Shown here piece by piece: positions 36,552 through 50,024 of a stretch of 64,000 nt of DNA. The DNA is from Dipetalonema caudispina (taxonomy: Eukaryota > Nematoda > Chromadorea > Rhabditida > Onchocercidae). Each line of letters opens with the position of its first letter. The stretch's first letter is position 1. The stretch lies in contig JABVXV010000049.1 in assembly GCA_013365325.1 (NCBI GenBank), positions 248,001-312,000 of the forward strand, given 5' to 3'. The translations under genes were made by a program, and so were the position numbers. The notes under the pieces were generated by a model. That model saw nothing but the letters and a program-made list of their open reading frames with translations, was not told where the DNA came from and did no database searches.

Positions 36552-39500
36552 ATGGATTTATGTAATGAGCACTCTGGACTGGACACGCTTACGATGCTCT
36601 GTGAAAGGTTACGATCTGAGAAATTACTTGTAGCTAGTGAACTGGACACTCTACAACGACTTAATGAAGAGGTTGATAATGCGCAAAGTGAATTAGCACA
36701 TCTAGCCTGGATATGCAGGCAAGAACAGGTAAGGCTTCCTGGCATAGCATTTTTCTTTGATGATAATATAATCAGTCGTTATTTAATTCGAGATTTCTTA
36801 ACCGATTTATCTTTATTTTTGCTTAATATTGTATGATAATGAGTAATTTATTTTGTTTTACTTAATTTTATTTTACATTTACGATATGGTATCTTTTCTG
36901 AAGAAGTTTTGTGTTTGGAGATAGTTGTGACGAATTGTGATACAGTCAATCCTACAAGAAGATAAGTTTCAGACAATTTTGTCGCGTCTTATCAATTCCC
37001 ACCCAGATGTTCGACCAGAAAATTGTTGCTTTCTAACTTCACAGTTTGATTCTGCTCGCTTTATCGATGGTTATCGTCGTATTGACGGACAGCATTACAG
37101 TAGTGTTACTGAATTGTTGAATTTATTATTAAACTCACCGAATATAGTAGCCGAAATATTGCATGTTGCTGACCAAACGCTGAAGGTATCAGCCGAGTTT
37201 CTAGATCAAAAAAATCATTTGTCTATTTAGTACTTTAAGAAGCTAATTATTTTGATATCATAAGTTACTCATCGAGCCCAAATATTACCATTAGTTTTAA
37301 GCAATTACAGTGAATATAGGAACGTACAAATCTGTTGATTGTTATGACTTTTCAAAAACAATCTCGTTAATATTGAAATCTATGTGAAGCTAGTCACAAA
37401 TAAAATTTCAGAATAACGATTCACCATTTGTTGAGCTAGTTTCATGTGTCTACAGTCTTTTGTATGGATGTGCGGTTTTTCCGGAAGATGAACGCCGTGT
37501 ATTGGAAACTCTTTACCATCTGCTAGATATTCAGTTGGCTTCACATTCTGATCCACGATTGTTATTGCGTCGAGGAAATGTCTCTTTTTGTCAGCTTTAT
37601 CGGTTGTTCTCTGAAGGGATGTATTCTGCAAAGGTTTGATGTCATTTTCCACTTCCACTGAGAGTAGAGATTATGCTTGATGAAATGAAACAAGAGTTGT
37701 ACTGGCAATTTGTCACGCATTGACAATGTGTATGATTTAGATTTTCCTGACAGCAGCTTTACATGATCCGGTGATGTTCATATTGTCTCAGGATGATGTT
37801 TTTTTGGATATCGAACCCACAAAAACATTAATACGTTTTCCGGTGGAAGAAAGAAGAAGGCGGTATGTGCGAAAGTTTTTATACCTGATATTTTACCATT
37901 AATTTTGATCATTTTTATAGGGCGAAGAATTTGACATTTTCAGCGGAACATAAATTTTTTTTAGTTTTGGCGAAGATGAAAATTCACTTACTTTTTTGCA
38001 AAAATTAACTGCTCATCGTCGGTATATTGAAGCAAAATTGGTATCAATTGCAAACCGATTTATCCGAGGTGAGCCTCTCTAAATATATATCAATTATGAA
38101 TGATTTTATTGTCGATTATTTGAATCATTTTTTTCAGCAATAACAGATGCAATGTCTTGCTTTCCTCAAAGCTTAGGTTGTATTGTTCGACGACTGTACA
38201 CTGTTTTAGTTGATCACAGAAAGCTTAATCGTGAGCAGGTATTAAGTATTCTTTTCTTCAAGGCAATTAACTTTCTGGTTTCTGCGAATTAACTGCTGTA
38301 CACATTTGATACAGTCTTTCATTTTTTCATCTTTCTGCCCTATATTTTTCTGGAACACAGTATCCAAAAATTTTGAAACATATTTTTTTTTTTTTTTTCA
38401 TTTGGGTCATAATATTGAAACATTTCAGGCGACATTGATTTGCACGGATTTAATTTTCACTTACCTTATTTGTCCTGCCATTGCAAATCCTGAAACACTT
38501 GGAGTCATATCAGACACTCCAGTTACCTATATGGCAAGGTTAGAATATTTTGGAAGAGATAAACATACGTACGATGTTTTTGTTTTCATGTCCTATTTGT
38601 CTTATAATCTCTTCAATTTAATTTTTACTATTTGCTGTCTTGTCTTTTTTTAATATTTGCTGTCTTGTGTATCAGAATTTATCTGTGAACAGATACTAAA
38701 ATATATTGTTCTTTAAATTTTTCTTTTTGATTACCCATACTTTAAGAGATTGATGAAATAAACTATAAGCTTAAACTAACGAATGTCTTACCATTTGAGA
38801 GTGGTTTAGTTATGTCATTGTTACTGTCTATTTGTTGATGGTAAAGGTTATAGGTTCAATTTGATGCAGATCGGACAGATTTTGCAGACATTAGCTGTCG
38901 CACCTTTTGAGCCACCTTCTACTCATATCGCGCATTTTTATTCTCAGTTTGATCAGGTAGACCAGTAGTTCTTTCTTTACTTTTTCTTGTATTTTACGTC
39001 TAAAATTTCAAAGAAATGGGTATTATGCAACAAGTTCTAGTAAAAAGCACGTATTAATTTAATTTTAGATAATAAAACTGCTGTTATTGTAGAGTTTTAT
39101 CTATATCACAGCTCTTTTTTAGCAATCGATGTCATGTGTGGTGCAGCACGTCCTTACAACGCATGGCGAATCAATAGAAAGCATATGCGCGGTCAGTACC
39201 GAATCACCACCGCAAGTTGCTGAGCAGTTTGTTCGACGCATGTTCGTAGGTACTGTTGCAGAACTGGATTCTTTGGTAAGTGGTAGGGATATAAAAATCT
39301 GACACTCAGATTTTCCCGCTTTAAATTAGCTGATTATGATATCATATTTTAAATTACGATATTGCACGAAATTCAAAACGAGGGTATCATTCTTTTTGTG
39401 ATTTTCCTTCTTTTTCTCTTCCCTTCCTTCATTCAGTTTTGTTTTAACAACTTTTGTTTTTTAGGATGTTTAAGATAGCAAGAAGTGTTTTGAAATTTCT

Positions 39501-42500
39501 AAAAAGAGGGCTGTTGTTACAGATTGGTGCCGTTCGTTGTTTAGCAACGAGTCCTGTGAGTGATGAATCGCTGCGACGGGCATTGACTGGAATACTGCGG
39601 CGATTACCAATAAAACTTGCGCGGGGTGATGTATCAAATATCGGAATTGTTGGTTTTCACGGATAAAAGACTTTTTTTTTTCTACTAGGAATATGCAAAT
39701 ATGAACAAATGATTGCAGATCAGACAAATAATTATTTTTTAATCTTTTAAGTTTTCTGTGAAGTTTGAACGTTGATGTCGACTTTTCTTTATTGTGTTTC
39801 GTGTTCATATAGATTTATATATCGGATTAAATGGCTGTTGTTGTTTGCGATTTTAGAGAAGTCAGTCGAGCGATCGGAATGCAGGTTCTTTCTCCAGTGA
39901 CGCCAAGACGTTAGATTTACGTAAGATATCTGTTTTTTAAAAATACTAGTATTTCTTAATATCACAGACCAAGGGAAGGACAATGTTTTCAGTTCAAAGT
40001 GGTGATCAGAAGGGTTTGCGATCCAAACATTGCAAGTCCGCGGAGTCTACTGATTCATTCCGTATTCAGACAGGAAATACTGAGGTGCTGCTTACATTTG
40101 TATTGAATAGTTAGAAATTATATTCGCAGTGGAGAGATTTCAAAATGTAAATCAGCGAAACATTGTTAAACCTATCATGATCTTCATTTTCTCGAATTTC
40201 GCATTTGAATTTTTGACAATTCTTTCAGGTACTTGTATTTCCTCTTGGAGAAGGTAGGGAACCGTTAGGAATGTGTTCTGAAGAAAAATTCATGGAATCA
40301 GTGCGAAATCCTCAACGAGTGCGAAAACACAAAACATCGGATGAATCAGCCGAAAAGCGAACCCGTTTTGTTGACACTGAAAGCATTGGTAGCGGATCTG
40401 TTGTTTGTTATTTGTTAAATATAGTTTGATTTTCCCTAAAAATTATTTAAATTGAAGCAAAAATGGTACTGATTTTAGATCATACCACTGACGGTGGGAG
40501 CGATGACGAAGAAGCAGCAAGTTTATCCTCTTCCATCGAAGGTAAATCAGATTCGGTGTATATTTTACTTCGTCTATTATTTTTTGGCTCTTGACTTCAG
40601 TCATGCGTCTTGAAATAAGGGCTTTTTTTAGGTAACGCTGATGGTATGGATGATGACGCTGAAGATGTATCAACTTTACCGGACAATTTCAGTGATGTTG
40701 TTCCTAGTAGTGCAAATGTTTCTGGTCGTGGTTCACCAAGTATCAGTGATCCAGCCTCCAATCGAGGTGGTTCGCGCTCAGCTCGGTCAGCTGCGCCGTC
40801 AAATGGTGGTAAGTTAAAAGATGGGATTAGCAGGCTGTCACCTATCTTCCAAGCATATTGTTAATGCTGTAATCTGGAAGACAGCGTTGGAAATAGGGAT
40901 TCTTCAAATTGAGGTGCGAACTACGCCAGCATCATCTCTATATAAGTTCTGGTTTTCGTATAAGGAATTTAGTGAATAATCATGCAATAAAAAATAATAG
41001 CAGTTGACCGAATTTACTGACAGACGAAATGAGAACTTTTTTTCCAATACTTAGGTCTCTTTAAGCTGACTGAAAACTGCATTATTGCAGAAAACGCTAA
41101 TAATGCAATGCAAGAAAATAGTAATGCTCGCCAGCATAATCTTCCGAATTTACCAGTAACTGTTCGTCGCGAAAATACTGAAGGCCTTGAAGATAAATTC
41201 GGAAAATTTTGCCTACCTTCGCAAGGAGAGGGTCGTCATAAATATCGTATGTTCAGAATTTTATTTAAAATCGCGGGATTTTACTTAATGCTCTTTTTTT
41301 GACATGTTTAGGAAAACACTAACAATTTTATCAGATTTTAATCGATTTTTGAAATATAAAACACAACTATCGCTGACAGAACGTTGAAACTATTACATTA
41401 GGATTCAGTTACAGCTTATTATGGCGCTTGATTTCTCCTTTGTCTGAAAAATTTCTTATTGCTCGTTATATTTAGAAGTCAACTTTGCACGGTATAGTGG
41501 AGTTAGTTTCAGGTGATGAAACACATTCACTTGTCAGTGAAAGCTGGTCCACTGATGTTCTACCATCAGATACAGAAGGTTTCAGTTTCGATACCAGACA
41601 AGAAGGAGACAACAGTACGTCTGCGGTTGCTCCTGCTGTACTACCCGCAGTTGTGGAAGTTGGCGAACCTCGGAATGAAAATAGGCCAAGCAGTATGGTT
41701 TTATTTCATTTTATTTTATGACAGTAATTGTTATCATGCTTCAATATTGTAAGCATCTCGAATATACTATGTTCGGATTTTGTATTGCTGTTTAAGAATA
41801 TTGAGGGGATCTTACAAGATGCAATATCGTACATTTATAGGAATGGGTTCACAGCGATCTACCACTGGAAATGCTATTGCATCTTTAACTGTAGCAGGTA
41901 ATGGAGAAGATCGAAGTGATACATGGTCTGTTGATGCAGTAGCCAGTGATTCTGAGGCAGATCCTGTTCAAAGGAGCGACGATTTATTAATGATCGATGA
42001 TACTGATGGTGCCGATGCTGCATCTGGTTTACAATTTTTTTTTTGGCTTTTTTGCAGGATTTTTAAGAAATTCTTGTGTTGGTTAGCTATTTTCAGTATC
42101 AGCCTGAATGACGAGTTTTTTGGACAAATAGCAGAAATAACTGCACTCAACCATATTTTTGGCCGCTGGATTTAAATATTTCAGCTGCCAGTGGTAATGC
42201 AAACGCAACAATGTTAGCTTCTGCCTGTAGCGAAAGCAACATGATAGGAGGTAGTAGCGCAGCTGTTCAAGCAGCACTTGGAGGGCATACCCAAAATGAA
42301 CCTTCTCGAGGGAACAATTTCCCATTTCAGCATGCTGCGAAGTACTGTACTTTTCATATACATTTTTCTAACTGAAGAAATTTCTCGAAATACCGGAAAT
42401 TAAGATTTGAGAATTTTCAGAGATGCAGTAAATAAGCTCTAAGCAACAACTTCTACATCTGTTTAAACTTCCATTTGTTTCAGAAAGTCGGTGCCTACAC

Positions 42501-45500
42501 CATCGACTGACCCGTTAATCTTTCGTGAATTGAACCATGTGAATCTGGTGGCTTCAACATCAAGCGGCCATGGTCGTGAACGCCTTAGACGTCAGTCTAG
42601 TGGGAGTTCCTTCTACTCAAAATCTGATGTTGACTCTGAATTTTCCAAGTTAGTTACCATCTTTTTCGGTAGTAGTTTTGCTGCGATCATCTTATGCACT
42701 ATCATAATTATTAATGATAGGAGTGGTTTAAGAATAGAAATGCTTCTTGGAGAATTCTGAAGAAAAATTTCAATTAAGTTTTTTAGGGATCTTAATGATG
42801 ACGCACTTTCGTCATTGCCTGGCGATTACACTCCGTCTTTTCGCAATAGTGTAGGTGAACTAGCGCCGACCAGTCCAGCTGTTTCAGTAATGGCAACAGC
42901 AGGTTCCTTCTGTAATGATGACATGGAAGCAGGATCAAATGTTTTTCCAGCTAATGATGATTTAATGAATTCATCAAAAAATGATGCCATTGTGACAGAT
43001 ACACGAAAAACCGAAAAATTTAATGATTATGAGGAACACACAGTGGTAAGCATTGATACATCCAGTAAGCTTGACTCATTTTTTCATGTTTTAAATAAAA
43101 CGATTTTTGTTCGTTAGCTCTAAATCTGAATTCTTTCGGATTATTTCGCAATATTTACAGCTTTCACTTTGGAATTATAAGCTCAGATTTATTCGAAATC
43201 TGGTGCAAGTTTTAGGGTTTGTAAGGAGACGCTGCACTTTTCTTCATTTTTTTTAGTTGGGAAAAACCGAACACAGCAACGAAGATAAAGTAGATGAAGA
43301 AGCTATAAGAGCAAATTGGGCTAATAGTGGGGCCATGCCAAAAACATATCGTTGCCCTTCTGTAACTTCTCGTCTGCGTAAGTATTTCAAGTAATTTTTG
43401 ACTTAAAATTGAAGTTGGGTTCTTTTCACCACACTACTTAATACTTTATGCTATTTCTTATCGCATTATACTAAATGTTATGTCATAACTAGAATGTTGG
43501 TTTTGTTTCAATGGACTTTACTGCTTTATCTCTTTTGTTGAAGGACCTCAGAATGACGATATTGAAAGAAATGAAAGTCCGCTGATGCGAAAGAAAATGA
43601 ATATACTTCATGGTTTGCATAAAGTGGGGGAATCACTGAAGATGAGAAAAGGTTTCCTAATTTGTTTTCCTATTTTGGTTAGTAATGGAAGGAAGTATCT
43701 CAAGTATACGATAAATTATTACCCCACTAGAAATATTGTAGCGGTTTGTAAGGTTCACATGATTTTGTCTGCTGCCAATAGCTTCAAGAAATTTTATAGG
43801 TGCGGTATCTGTACGCAGTTTTCGTTTGATCTCTTTGATATAACAGGATATTCTTAAGTTTTGTAAGCAGAGCATTATGGAAGTGGATTTTTATTTATAA
43901 GCAATGGAATGACAGGAAAGAAATTGATAAGAATTATTTGGTTTTCTTAATTTTAGGTGCTGTGGTTAGTTCACTTCGCCAGTCATTATCTCAAGCTACA
44001 ACAATGAATGAAATCACATCTTTGAAAAGCACTAATGAAAAAGGTTCTCCCGCGGCATCTTTTGGTAAGGTGTTTCTAATGTCAGTGCTGCAAACTTTTT
44101 CGGCGGATAAATAATAAAGCTGCAAGAAATGTTTGATGTTAAATGTTTTTAAGTTAAATTCAATAAATAAATTGATTTCAAACACAGGAATTGGCCGATT
44201 TATTGGGAGTCATTCCCTTGATGAACTGAATACCACCGCGGATTTGAGCAAGCGAACGGCAAATGAAATACTAGATAAATATAAAGGAAAAGCAGTCCCT
44301 TTATATTCACTTGAAGGGAATCAATTTCTGGACGAAAATAATCGTCAAACGGTAAAAGTATTCTCCGAATTAAGATTTAATGTTTTATTAGATTCAAGTT
44401 ATGCATAAGAAAGTTTTTTCAAGTCTGCATGAACTTCTCATTGCCGCGAGTTAACTTTGTTTCAGAAGGAAACTGAAAAGACAGCTGAAGATTTAGAATT
44501 GTATTACGATCCTGATAATCTTACCCAGTGTCGTGCTTTTGTCGATGTCAAGCGGAAATTACGTTTGGTGCTGAGTTCAGTAGCTTCATTACCTGGAGTA
44601 TCTTCTGTTGGGGGTGAAAGTATTCTGCGTAGATCCAAAATGAGAATGAGGTAATGATTTGAAGTTTTATTCAGCATTTTATAGTTCCTCTAAAGATTAC
44701 TTAATGTTGTTTATTATAGTGGGAAGAATGATGCACGGCAGTTGACAGAATTTCTGCAGATTCTATTGGCAGAAAGTATCAATGGACAAGATAAGACTCT
44801 TTGTGCACAAATTCGTGAAGTTATGCGCTGTCTAGTTGCATTTGATGACAGAGCGTAAGTTATTCATTTTATTTACAGTACTTGTGCAATTGTGAGGCTT
44901 ACTTGACTGAATGACTTTTCTGTTGATGTCCTCGCTTAGCTTCGAAAAAAAAATTCCCTTGTTCTAGAATGTGCACCATAAATTTCGAAATATGAAATGA
45001 GACTCAGCACCTCAAATTATATTATCTCCGTGTAAACCTTTTTCGCATAATTTCAAATATGATTGAGTAATATTGTGGAATGAAGACGGGTGCATTTTTC
45101 TTGAAGAGATTTTTTTAGAGTTAGAAAACTGTTAAGAGCTCTGAAGGGAGAACATCGAAAGCGGACGGCATATATGCTTTATTTACAGCAGTCTCGTCTT
45201 AATCTACTTCAGCTGCGCTCTAATCTAGAAAAACTAGCCATCCGCCTTCAAAGGTTTGCAGTATTGTTCTTGGGCCTCTAATCTTATCATCTTGAGATAT
45301 TATTATGACATGTAGTAAATACGTTTTACAAACTTCAATAGAATTTTTACGTGAGAGTTGAATAGTTCAAACTCCGTCGGCAAGGAAATATGTAAAGTGA
45401 AAATGCACTGTGGAACAGTTTTGGAATAAATATCCCAAAGGAATCTCTAGTACCTTAGTAGCAGTAATCACCTCAGCGACCCTGGTGGTATTTAAGGCAT

Positions 45501-46991
45501 TGGAAAAGGACAATGATGCCATTCTGAGGATTACAGAGAGAAATTGCTGATCGGTGAATGCTTAGTAGACATGCTCGTTCGATTTTATCTGGAAGAGCGT
45601 GATTTGCAGCTACGAAGGTTTATTGCTGAATTCCAGACTCTAAAAGCTCAGGTATCTATGATTAGTTCGTTATTCTTATTTCTATTGAATGTCTTTGTTA
45701 GCATTCTTCGTACTGATTGGAAAAATTCCAATATTTTTGCAGGATGAAAGAACAGATGTAATGGAGCGTGCTTTGAACTCACTGTATGAACGCTTGCCGC
45801 GTGAGAAGATATGGCGTTTTGCAAATGCAGAAAGAATTTCATTTGTAAAGAGGAGTGTTGAGCGTTCATTGATGGCTCAGCTGTATGTGTATGCACTTTA
45901 TCCAAATGGTGAAGCCGACCAAAGTAGAGATAGGTTTCTTTTTATTGGAATGGTTACTTTATATTTTAAATATTATCAAGAACAGTTTAGTACAGATTTT
46001 TTATTGTTTTAAGCTCAGCGCTATTTCTTTCCTCATCTAACAGTAATTCATTTCGCCATTGAACTGGCCTTAAGTTTGATTCATGAGACATATTTTCAGT
46101 GTTTTCCATAAATCAGTCCAAAAATTAGCAGCGGAGATTAATCCGGACCACCCTCAGTTGCGCATATCGCCGGTAAAGTTTTGTTCTGTCTTTTATTTCC
46201 AATTTTTTCCCTAAAAAAAGTATACTGGTTATTGCTATTATAAAAGCTCATTCTTCATCTGCGATATTTGAATTTACAATTTCGTTTTCCACAATCTTAA
46301 CGTGAATTTTCAAGTCTGACTAAAGATCTCCTGCAGTTACTGTTTGTTTATTTTTCAGAGATTACGTGGCGAATGTCCATGGCCATCAGCGCAAGCAGAA
46401 ATTGGAATTATAAATGCATATAAATCACCACGAGATAAGATGGCCTGTATTGTTAGATGCTGTGAAACGATCGAAAATCTCATTATTCTTGCATCCGAAA
46501 GAGGAGCTGCTTCAGCAGATGATATTACCCCTGTACTTGTTTACGTTCTTATTCAGGTAAGATTTTTTCTCCATGCTTTTGCAGCTTGTAGGCAAAGTAA
46601 AATTAAGAATCAAATAGAAATAATAGCTTGTTGTCGTTTAATTCCTTTAACGAAGAGGATTAGATGGAAGCCTGCTTGTTGACTGACTAGGAAACTGGGG
46701 ACGCACGTGATATTTTTTATCTTCGAGCTTTTGTGGAAACATTTAATATCTGCATAATAAATTAAAAGGAAATTCTATGAAGACGAATACTGCTGTCCTA
46801 GGTTTCAGTCAGAACCGAGGTACCTCTTATATAAGTTTATTCTTCAGGCAAATCCGTTAGCTCTGTTATCAAATATCCAGTATATTGGTGCTTTTTATGC
46901 AAATCAAATAACAGGTATAGAAGCATACTGGTGGACTCAATTCACTAGTGCAGTAGAATTCATTAAAACATTGTTAAGTCAAAATCTGTGA
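36552..46991 (+). CDS. rme-6: RME-6/GAPVD1, RasGAP and VPS9-domain Rab5 exchange factor
   Basis: Homologue of worm RME-6 and human GAPVD1 (GAPex-5), which activates RAB-5 on clathrin-coated pits and early endosomes. Thirty-three exons, all phases matched, 4776 nt, 1591 residues: 36552-36728, 36946-37185, 37412-37633, 37741-37862, 37965-38068, 38138-38238, 38429-38538, 38854-38956, 39123-39275, 39523-39630, 39857-39920, 39993-40084, 40229-40388, 40479-40541, 40632-40808, 41091-41246, 41513-41692, 41841-42026, 42185-42341, 42484-42648, 42787-43045, 43257-43377, 43544-43651, 43957-44064, 44188-44351, 44466-44650, 44720-44854, 45119-45253, 45537-45651, 45743-45933, 46100-46172, 46359-46556, 46848-46991. 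The RasGAP-like domain (about 70-450) shows [34 protein letters not shown] and [17 protein letters not shown]. The long Ser/Asp-rich middle (about 500-1200) keeps GAPVD1 motifs ([34 protein letters not shown]). The VPS9 domain with its helical base is about 1205-1591 ([69 protein letters not shown]). Confidence 0.96.
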
Positions 46992-47928
46992 AGCAGTAAT
47001 GAGAGATAGTTTTTGCAGTATTAAATTTCTGCGACTTCCGCATTTTTATGCTTCATTTATTTTGGCATTTAGAATTGTTTCCTTACGTTATAATCTTTAT
47101 ATCCATCGTATATCCACACATTTTATTTGGTCCATTTTTATGTTTTTAACATGGTATGGTAATGGCCTTGTTATTCAGAGTGATGATTGTTCTACAGTGT
47201 CGCTTTGATGCTTCTGTGAATATTTTTAGCTTCTTCTTTTTGCAATCTACTTTGTCCTACTGACATGAAAACATGATTTTGATATAGAGTCATGCTTGCA
47301 TGTCGATAGCTTTTGATCGAATATCAAAAGATCATGGGTTTTTTGATATTCTTTTATTGGTTGCTTATTTAGTATCATTTAAGTTTGGAATTTGTAATTC
47401 CGTGAAAGCAAGCAGTCTGAATGTTTATATGTTTCCACCGCTGAATTCAACATTATTTATAGCTCATTCTGCGAATTAATGTATTGGCTGTGAGTGGTTA
47501 TATATAGTTTACAATTATTTCTTCCCAGTTATTTTGCATAATTTACTTTTTCTCTTACATAAAAACTGGTATGTTTTTGGATTCGTTTATGGGAATTTTA
47601 CTTTGGAAGTGAAATTTTGTCCTTTTTTTTCGTTCGGAAACAGTTGATGCAAGATAAAATATAGCATATGAAATGATGTTATACTTCTTAGATCGATCTG
47701 AGAACTCTATTTACTGTTAACGAGAATTGTTTGTGAAGCACTGATTGTCACATTGTTGATTCATATACACTTGTATTTTACCAATAAATTATTATCTGTA
47801 ACAACATTTCGGCTATTATGAATCACCATTTATTAGTTCCTGGTCTTGTTTCCATGGGGTTTCTATGCTTTTTCAGTTTTTAGGAGAATATTTTAACTGA
47901 TTTGTACACTCGTTTGCTTTTGTTCCAG
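46992..47928. other. rme-6 3' UTR and spacer
   Basis: No exon supported; the open frame at 46999-47208 is Phe/Ile-rich and has no motif. AATAAA lies at 47783-47788, followed 140 bp later by TTTTGTTCCAG ending at 47928, a plausible trans-splice acceptor for the next gene. No N-terminal ADA1 exon was found here. Confidence 0.5.
47783..47788 (+). terminator. probable poly(A) signal of rme-6
   Basis: AATAAA in TTACCAATAAATT, about 790 nt past the rme-6 stop and 140 bp before the acceptor at 47928. It would imply a long 3' UTR. Confidence 0.35.
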
Positions 47929-48005
47929 GGCCTGATATTTCTCCTCATGCTCCTTACCTGATATATTTAAGATGGTCAGAAACGAGCACCACAAATAAAT
48001 TTAAT

Positions 48006-50024
48006 ATGGCCTGTGGCAGCAGTTTACTGAATAAGAAGAGACGAGTAACCGATGAGGCATTCATAAGTTTCGCTAATGAATTTGGGGTAAGCAGTCTGGT
48101 CGAGATTTTTAAATCGTTCAGTCTATATTATACTCTAGTTAATTCTCTCTTGTTAAAATATATTTCCAAAATGAGTTTGATTTTTTTGATTTTCTTTTCA
48201 GCAGCGATCCACTGTGCTTTCAGAAGCAAATCGAGATGTTATACATAGCGAGCAGACATGGGATTGGTCAAGAGAACAGGTTTATCTGCATTTTACTTTA
48301 ATATTATGTGATAAGTGATTAACACGAAGTTAACCTATTTTAATACGTTGTGGCGGGCAACATTAACGCGTTTCTGCGTATTATTTTTTTTTTCTCGTAA
48401 ACAATGAACCAACTAGGTCGTATATCATTTTGGTTGGAAGTCTACTTCTTAATAATTATCTTTAACATGTAATTTTTTGAAGAACTTTCTTTCGAATTAT
48501 TCTGATAGCAAGTGCTAGACATATATATTCAAGTTTCCGTTCCAAATTCATGATTGTTTTCAGTAACTGTAGTTATTATAATGTTAGTTCGAATATCATA
48601 AGTATAACATTACCATTTCTTCGTGTTTCTTCGGTTCTAGCAGATAAGGCAAACTTTTCTATAACCATCCATTTCAGATAAGGAAACGAATATCGTTCAT
48701 AGTGCGAAGAAATGAACTTAAATGGCAGCAGTGTAATGACGATCTTTGCTATACATTACTTGATGCATCGAAGGTGTGTCTTTTATTAGCAACGACTTGC
48801 TGACTTTATTGATGCAGTTTCATACCGTGGAAGTACTCAAACCACTGATTTATCTTGTAATTCAATTATTTTTATTATTCTAGATGCTTTTGAAAAATAT
48901 ATTGGAAGAAGTGCTAAAAATGAAAAGAAGCCATCTGGTGAATAGCACCGGGATATGCCATATGTTTGGTGCTCGTAAAAGACGGTAAATTTATTTTTTA
49001 TGGGACATGCTATGTTTTAATTCTAAATTCTTGGTAGGGAAATTAGTAGTTTTGTTTCAGGGCCGAAGGAGATTGTCTTACTGATTCTTATGTTTTACTA
49101 CCCATGAGAACGCCATTGTCTATTGCAGATATTATAGATGCTTTGCGGGTAATTTTTTCCAGAATTAACACATATGAATTAATTTGTAATAATCAAAGGT
49201 GATTGAAGTTTTTTACATGTCCTTTAAGTTTTTCTTACACATTAAAAATAAACATTATTTCAGGTAGATTGCAGGTTTATAAGTAGTACTCGGATTCAGC
49301 AGCTGCTGATGGAAAGGTTGGTTGGATTGACTTTCAAAAAACTCCATTTTGAAGTTCAATCATTTATTAAATTCAGTTTAAAAATATTTATTCAAAACAA
49401 TTTTAATATGGTATGATATACGAGTGAAGAAATAAGAATTGCTTTGCAAAAAAATAGTTGTGGTTCATTATTTTAAAATTTAGTGTATAATTTCCAAATG
49501 ATACCTAAAAAAATTACTCCTAGCTACTTCTTTCTAGTTCTTTTATTCTTTTAACTAAGAATCTGACAATTTTAACCGTGAAAACTAACTTAGCTCTTCA
49601 TTTTTTTACCGTAATTTCAAAAACGCTACTTGTTTCTAAAGCCTGGAATTTAATTACTATTGATGAAGCTCAAAGAATAATATTATGTTTGTATTACTTA
49701 TCTGTTGGTGCCTGCACTAATGATGTACTGATAAAACATTTTCAAAATGATGAAATATTAATTAGCTCAGTGCTGAATTCAAATTATTCCACAATTTTGA
49801 CCATGAACTAATTTGAGCAGTTTTAACTTGGACGATACTAAATTGTTTCAGCCCCGAAAAGAGGAACCCATAAATTGTTTATTGCCTTCATCATATTTGG
49901 CATCTTTCTCCTTGAGGAAACGCTCTCTTTATTATCTTAGGGTTTTTTATTTACTTCATCATTTATTTTATCTCATTATTTTATTTTATGTTTCAGTATA
50001 GAAAGAATCAGAAAATTGCGCTAA
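48006..50024 (+). CDS. ADA1/TADA1-like protein (SAGA complex), C-terminal half only
   Basis: Seven exons with matched phases: 47929-48086 (coding from ATG at 48006), 48202-48279, 48678-48773, 48884-48984, 49061-49148, 49264-49316, 49997-50024; 525 coding nt, 174 residues. It opens MACGSSLLNKKRRVTDEAFI. The resemblance to human TADA1 is in three blocks: SREQIRKRISFIV with LLDASKMLLKNILEEVLKMK (human MLPTRGQLEGRM, AVENHLKDILTSVVSRRK); MRTPLSIADIIDALRVDCRF (human [20 protein letters not shown]); and QQLLMESIERIRKLR (human VYALNIERIITKL). TADA1 is a histone-fold scaffold of SAGA. The N-terminal region of TADA1 is not visible, so this may be a shortened or diverged worm form, or the start may be missed. 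The reading frame is open back to 47931, so upstream coding is possible. If trans-spliced at 47928, a 9-codon upstream frame (ATG at 47972) precedes the main ATG. Confidence 0.5.

Noticed and set aside
46999..47208. 69-codon frame after rme-6
   Set aside because: Aromatic- and Ile-rich with no motif; it lies in what is best explained as the rme-6 3' UTR before AATAAA at 47783.
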